Of a stretch of DNA of 64,000 bases, positions 59,962 to 64,000 are shown piece after piece; positions within the stretch are counted from its first letter, which is position 1; every line of letters begins with the position of its first letter. Source of the stretch: Vitis vinifera (lineage: Eukaryota; Streptophyta; Magnoliopsida; Vitales; Vitaceae); contig NC_081813.1 in assembly GCF_030704535.1 (NCBI RefSeq), positions 3,744,001 to 3,808,000 of the forward strand, in the 5' to 3' direction. The position numbers and the translations under genes were made by a program. Below the pieces are notes generated by a model. The model saw nothing but the letters and a program-made list of their open reading frames with translations, was not told the origin of the DNA and ran no database searches.

Positions 59962-62363
59962 TCAAGCATTGGACTGGCACCATTTTTGTAATGTTGGGGT
60001 TGCAACTCCCACATTTTTCATGTCAAGTATGTTGGCTGGTTCATGAAAATTTAGCAGTTCATGTTAGTATGCAGCTCGAAGCTTTAGAGGCAACTAGGAA
60101 AGAATATGTAAGGTGAAGTGCAAGAAGATGGAGATATGCCAATTGCCACATTATTATTTATACTAGTGCAACATATTACGGTAAGTGGGATAAAGGACAT
60201 ACCAAGATGAATGTCAGGTGTGGCAGCAGCGGTGGCATCGACAATTACAGTAACAGACTGATAATCCAATGACACAGCATCGAAGGCCGTCTGCCTAATG
60301 CAGTTTGGAGTTTGCACACCTAGCCATAGAAATAAATTAAGAACAAAATAAAATTGTAAATTAGCTATCAATTCAAGATCCAAACAACCAAGTCCAAAGT
60401 TCATGACTGAAGAAAGGCTATTAGTCGGCAATGCTCATTTACCAACAACTACTACACTGTTAATGCCGTTACTCTGAAGTAATGAATGAAGATGGGTAGC
60501 AAAGAAGGCACTGAAACGCGTCTTCACCAGCTTATAATCCCCCTCCTTGATCGCCAGGCCATCGATCAGTTCGGCCCCCTCACTTCCCTTAGTGGCTGGG
60601 CTTAATTTCCCAGGACCGTAGAAGTTTCTGCGGAAGACTTCGACATCTCTTCCCTGTGGATCATGCTCCCGAACAACCTACACCCAAAATTTTCCATCAT
60701 CATCATCATCAATCCACAAATACACATTATTGTCAATTTTTTTTTTCCGGGTAAACCGTAGTAACTATATTCCAAAATAAGAAAACATATTTCAAAAAAA
60801 AAAAAAAAACAGAAAATAGTGTTATGTCATTAAAAAAAGAGAAACATGTCTTTAGATACTTCTTTTTAATTATTATCAATTATTTTCATTTATTTTTTAG
60901 GATTATTTAAAAAAATAATTATATAAATATGAAAAATGATTAAAAATAAAACACTAAATATAAATTTTATTTTTAAAACTATAGAATATAGATTAAAAAT
61001 ATTTTAGGTTTCAAATAATTATTTGTTCTATAAAACCTTAAAAAATAGTTTTAAAAATTTGCTCTCAAAATATAAAACATGTTTTCAAAAATTATATTTC
61101 AGAATTGTTTTCGAAAATAATTACTAAATAAGTCTTGCTTTAAAAAGATAAATTTTTTTAAAAAAATACATACATACATATATACATACAAAAAATCCTC
61201 ACACCCTATCAAATTTGTACTTTTTAATATTTTTAAAAATTTATATCCATTTCATATGACTTCCATATTATTTAAAAAGGGAATTCATACCGAAAAAATG
61301 GGAAGTCAAAAACACTAAAAAATTGCTAACCTTCACATGTGATCAATTTTGCACAGCACATGTGATCAATTTTGCATATCATCTAACCTTCACATATGGC
61401 CTATTACCATTGGTCTAAAATTGTGATTATGGTACCGAAAATTTCGGTACTATAGCATTACCACCGTCAATATGTTATGTTTGAAAACTATTTTTAAAAA
61501 TATATTTTTATTTTTTTAAAATAAAAATATTTAAAAAATAGAAAAAGTTTCATTTTCTTAAAATTATAAAATATTAAAAAACATTCTTTAATTGTTTTCA
61601 TTCATTTTTGCGACATGCGTTCGAAAGTAATTATAAAAATAAAGCACAATATATGAAAATTATTTCTAAAAAATATTTAAAAACATAAAATCTAGAATAA
61701 CATGTCAACTTACCAAACATCCGTGGTTATACAATTTAGATGGATAACCGTTTTCAAATACTATTTTGGAATTGTTTTTCTAAAGCAGTTATCAAACATA
61801 ACCATATATTCTCCGTTTGGTTAAGTGGAAATACTTCCTGGAAATGACGTAGAGACAATTTTCCAGGAAAAAAAATTCCTTCTCATTTATCAGAATCTAT
61901 ACTTTACACCTGACAGTGAAGTTGGGACCTCGTTTTGGCATAAACAAAAATCAGCTTTTAATCAAAAAGAAAATTCAACAGACGGATTTCTTTCAGGAAC
62001 TGATATATATTTTCCAGATAAATTTTTTTCTCGGAAAATATTTTCCGTGAAAACAAAGCGGGCATAAGCATAAGCAAATTTAAAACAGAAAGTGAAGTAA
62101 GGCTAGGAGAGAAGGGTGACTGAGTTACCCAAACTACAAGGATGCCCAGCTCCCTAGCCACCTCAACTGCCTTGATAGCAGATGGAATTATTGCTTTGCC
62201 TCCCTCTAAGCTAATCGGCCTATCCTCATCCAGGAAATCTTTCTGCAAAAGGCCACGATCCCAATGACGAGAAAGAGAGACAGAGAAAGAAATAAAAAGA
62301 GAAAGATAGAGAGACCTGCATGTCAACGACGAGAAGAGCAGTGTGCTTTCGCGTATCTGCCAT
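59962..62363 (-). CDS. Isochorismatase-like (nicotinamidase-related) cysteine hydrolase, 5 exons
   Basis: Exons in transcript order: 62316-62363, 62129-62242, 60443-60677, 60203-60319 and 59962-60035. All are GT-AG; phases join to 195 residues, about the size of the Arabidopsis At3g16190 protein that it resembles. It belongs to the isochorismatase fold family. The expected Asp-Lys-Cys triad is present as D14 (ALLVVDMQ), K106 (LVKTRFSAF) and C139 (VQTPNCIRQ), with DATAAATPDIH after it. Nearby blocks are FLDEDRPISLEGGKAIIP and WVVREHDPQGRDVEVFRRNFY. Family members hydrolyse small amides or vinyl ethers; the true substrate is unknown. No organelle signal is obvious, so a cytosolic location is inferred. 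An upstream in-frame ATG at 62423 would add 20 residues, but family members start near MADTRK. Intron 2 (60678-62128) carries MITEs. Confidence 0.93.
61474..61803. mobile_element. MITE in intron 2 of the hydrolase gene
   Basis: The ends GTTATGTTTGAAAACTATTT and TAAAGCAGTTATCAAACATAAC are inverted repeats over about 330 bp, with an AT-rich interior. The terminal words resemble MITE family A and B ends. Target duplication is ambiguous. Confidence 0.5.
61813..62062. mobile_element. MITE in intron 2, shared with the pseudogene
   Basis: The ends CCGTTTGGTTAAGTGGAAA and TTTTCACGGAAAATATTTTCC-type (read in reverse, CCCGCTTTGTTTTCACGG) are inverted. Its counterpart is in the pseudogene at 40293-40542, so it predates the gene duplication. 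Confidence 0.55.
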
Positions 62364-63220
62364 GGCCAACAATTCGCGGCAAACGAGGGTTTCTTGCTGT
62401 GGCAATGAAGGAACCGAATTCACACGCCTTGTTTGTTTTGAGGGAAAACTTTTTCTTGGTGAAGGGATGAAAGCTATTTCAGTGATCGAGAAGTCTGAAC
62501 TCGGTACATTATAAATAAATATTGAAAAGTGTGTTTGGACGCGCTGATTTAGAAAAAATAATTATTATTAGGATTTTATACATTTTATATTAACTTTGAA
62601 GTATATAAAAATGAATTATTTTTAAAAAATTCTTATTTTATAATGATTTTTTTTCTTTTATACATTATTAAAATTAAAAAGTAATTATAATAATATAACA
62701 AAATATGAAAATCATTAAAAAATTAAAATATTTATTTCTTTTTTCTTTAACATTAGTAAATTAAATAATTATAGAGATAAGATTTAATATGCCAATATTT
62801 ATAATTTTATTAATAAATAAAGTATAATAATCACTCAAATATGAAATAATTTTTTAATATTTAATTCACACTTTAATTATATATTTTCGTATTTTATTAT
62901 TTTATTAATAATATTTTATGTTTATTTATATTTTTATATTATATATTTGGATGAAGGTGTCAAGGGGTCAAAAATTTCACTAACCCAGAAGGTGTTACCT
63001 TTAATTCACCCAACTTCATCACTACCACCGGGAAATTAAGCAGGGGGAATTATGCAACTATAGAACAACCCAAAAAAAATAAGGTTTTTAAAATTTTAAT
63101 TTTATATTTTCAATCTAGTAGTATAAAGCTGACCAAAAGTTGGGCACCTTTGAGAAACATAATTTAAAAAGTTGTACAAATTTGAATTTATTGCACACCC
63201 AGATTGCGATTGTGCATTTT
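62364..63220 (-). promoter_or_regulatory. Upstream region of the hydrolase gene
   Basis: The first 150 bp above the start are moderately GC-rich. From 62520 to 62950 the DNA is strongly AT-rich. No defined promoter element could be singled out. Confidence 0.35.
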
Positions 63221-63223
63221 TAA

Positions 63224-63485
63224 GGTTATGTTTGGTCCTCAAAAGGAAAATAATTTTTTATTTTATTATATTTTTAAAAAATTAAATATAATTAAAATTA
63301 ATAAAAATTTTATATATTTTAAAATTATTTAATTTTTATATAATTAAGAAAATTAATTGAAATGAATTTAAAAAAAACATATAAAAATAATTTATTAATT
63401 TTGAATCTATTTTTTATTTTTATTTTTTTCTTTTTATTTTTTTTTTTATTTTCTTTTCCTTATATTTTCCCAACCAAAAATAGTT
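63224..63485. mobile_element. Diverged family A MITE
   Basis: It is preceded by TAA (63221-63223), begins GGTTATGTTTGGTCCTC and ends near CCCAACCAAAAATAG. The interior resembles the other family A copies, but the right end has decayed and lacks a matching TAA. Confidence 0.55.
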
Positions 63486-63561
63486 GGTGTATAAATTTAT
63501 ATTAATAATTATTACATTTTTATAATTGGTTAAATGATGAAGCGATCTATTTAAATTTTAA

Positions 63562-63886
63562 GACTATGTTTGGTTCTCGGAAAGTACAAAAGAAAGAAAA
63601 AAAATGTTAAGGAAAATGATTTTCTCATGTTTAGTTGTCCTATGAAAAATATCAAAGAAAATCATATATAATTAAAACTAATTAAAAACTTATATATTTT
63701 TAAATTATTTAATCTTTATATTGATGAGTTAAAATAAATAAAATGAGTTTGAAGTAATAAAAAAAATAATTTATCAACTTTTAATCTATTTTTTTATTTT
63801 TCTTCACTTTTTCTTTCCTTTTACTTTTCCTTTGTATTTTTTTCTCTCGTATTTTCCTTCAAATTTTTCGGGAACCAAACATAGCC
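63562..63886. mobile_element. PIF/Harbinger (Tourist-like) MITE, family A copy 2
   Basis: A 325-bp element with TIRs GACTATGTTTGGTTCTCGG and CGGGAACCAAACATAGCC, flanked by TAA (63559-63561 and 63887-63889). The interior closely matches the 38048-38371 copy, including GTACAAAAGAAAG and TTAAGGAAAATGATTTTCTC. Confidence 0.85.
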
Positions 63887-64000
63887 TAAAAGTATATGTT
63901 TAATAAATTAGCAATGCGGCCTACTGGCCACTGGCCACCTACTTTGTTTATACACGAGGACTCCGAAACAATGAAAATTTTAAAGAGGCAAATAACGTGC

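Noticed and set aside
62364-62423. Upstream ATG at 62423 as the hydrolase start
   Set aside because: It would add 20 residues not typical of the family. The ATG at 62363 matches the usual start position relative to the catalytic Asp.

Overview
The window looks like nuclear DNA of a woody eudicot. I lean towards grapevine (Vitis), because of the intron-rich genes in very AT-rich intergenic DNA and the dense miniature transposon remnants. The species call is an inference; no organellar or bacterial signal is present. Six protein-coding loci and one tRNA are well supported. The rest is intergenic DNA full of degraded mobile elements.

Layout, left to right. (1) At 975-1537, minus strand, lies the first coding exon of an Aux/IAA auxin repressor of the IAA27 type; its remaining exons lie beyond the left edge. 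(2) From 2.5 to 17.5 kb there is no gene. This stretch holds a GC-rich repeat cluster, a near-perfect hairpin, a (GA)n tract, a rearranged TRIM-like retroelement (12.2-12.7 kb) and a 1.1-kb fold-back element (16.2-17.3 kb). (3) A tRNA-Ser(CGA) at 17576-17657 sits 240 bp upstream of an intronless gene for a small plastid PPR protein resembling THA8 (17897-18589). (4) An eight-exon PEX2 peroxin gene spans 22745-28898. (5) A nine-exon atypical bHLH gene of the bHLH68/133 group spans 34420-37066; a broken copy of the family's usual N-terminus survives in its 5' UTR. (6) A two-exon remnant of an isochorismatase-like hydrolase gene (40190-42930, plus) contains a small copia-type LTR element. It is a degraded inverted paralog of the intact five-exon gene at 59962-62363 (minus). 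(7) Between 45 and 51 kb lie a degenerate tandem array of about 300-bp units and a complete TRIM with a solo LTR nearby. (8) A four-exon NPF (NRT1/PTR) transporter gene spans 53889-57285. Several PIF/Harbinger-like MITEs with TAA/TTA target duplications lie between 38 and 64 kb.

The genes do not form a pathway. They are separately transcribed plant genes for auxin signalling, plastid RNA metabolism, peroxisome import, transcription, membrane transport and a cysteine hydrolase. I found no convincing new biological system. The most informative observations are the lost bHLH N-terminus, the dissected hydrolase pseudogene, the TRIM family with an snRNA-promoter-like USE motif, and the long fold-back palindromic array.
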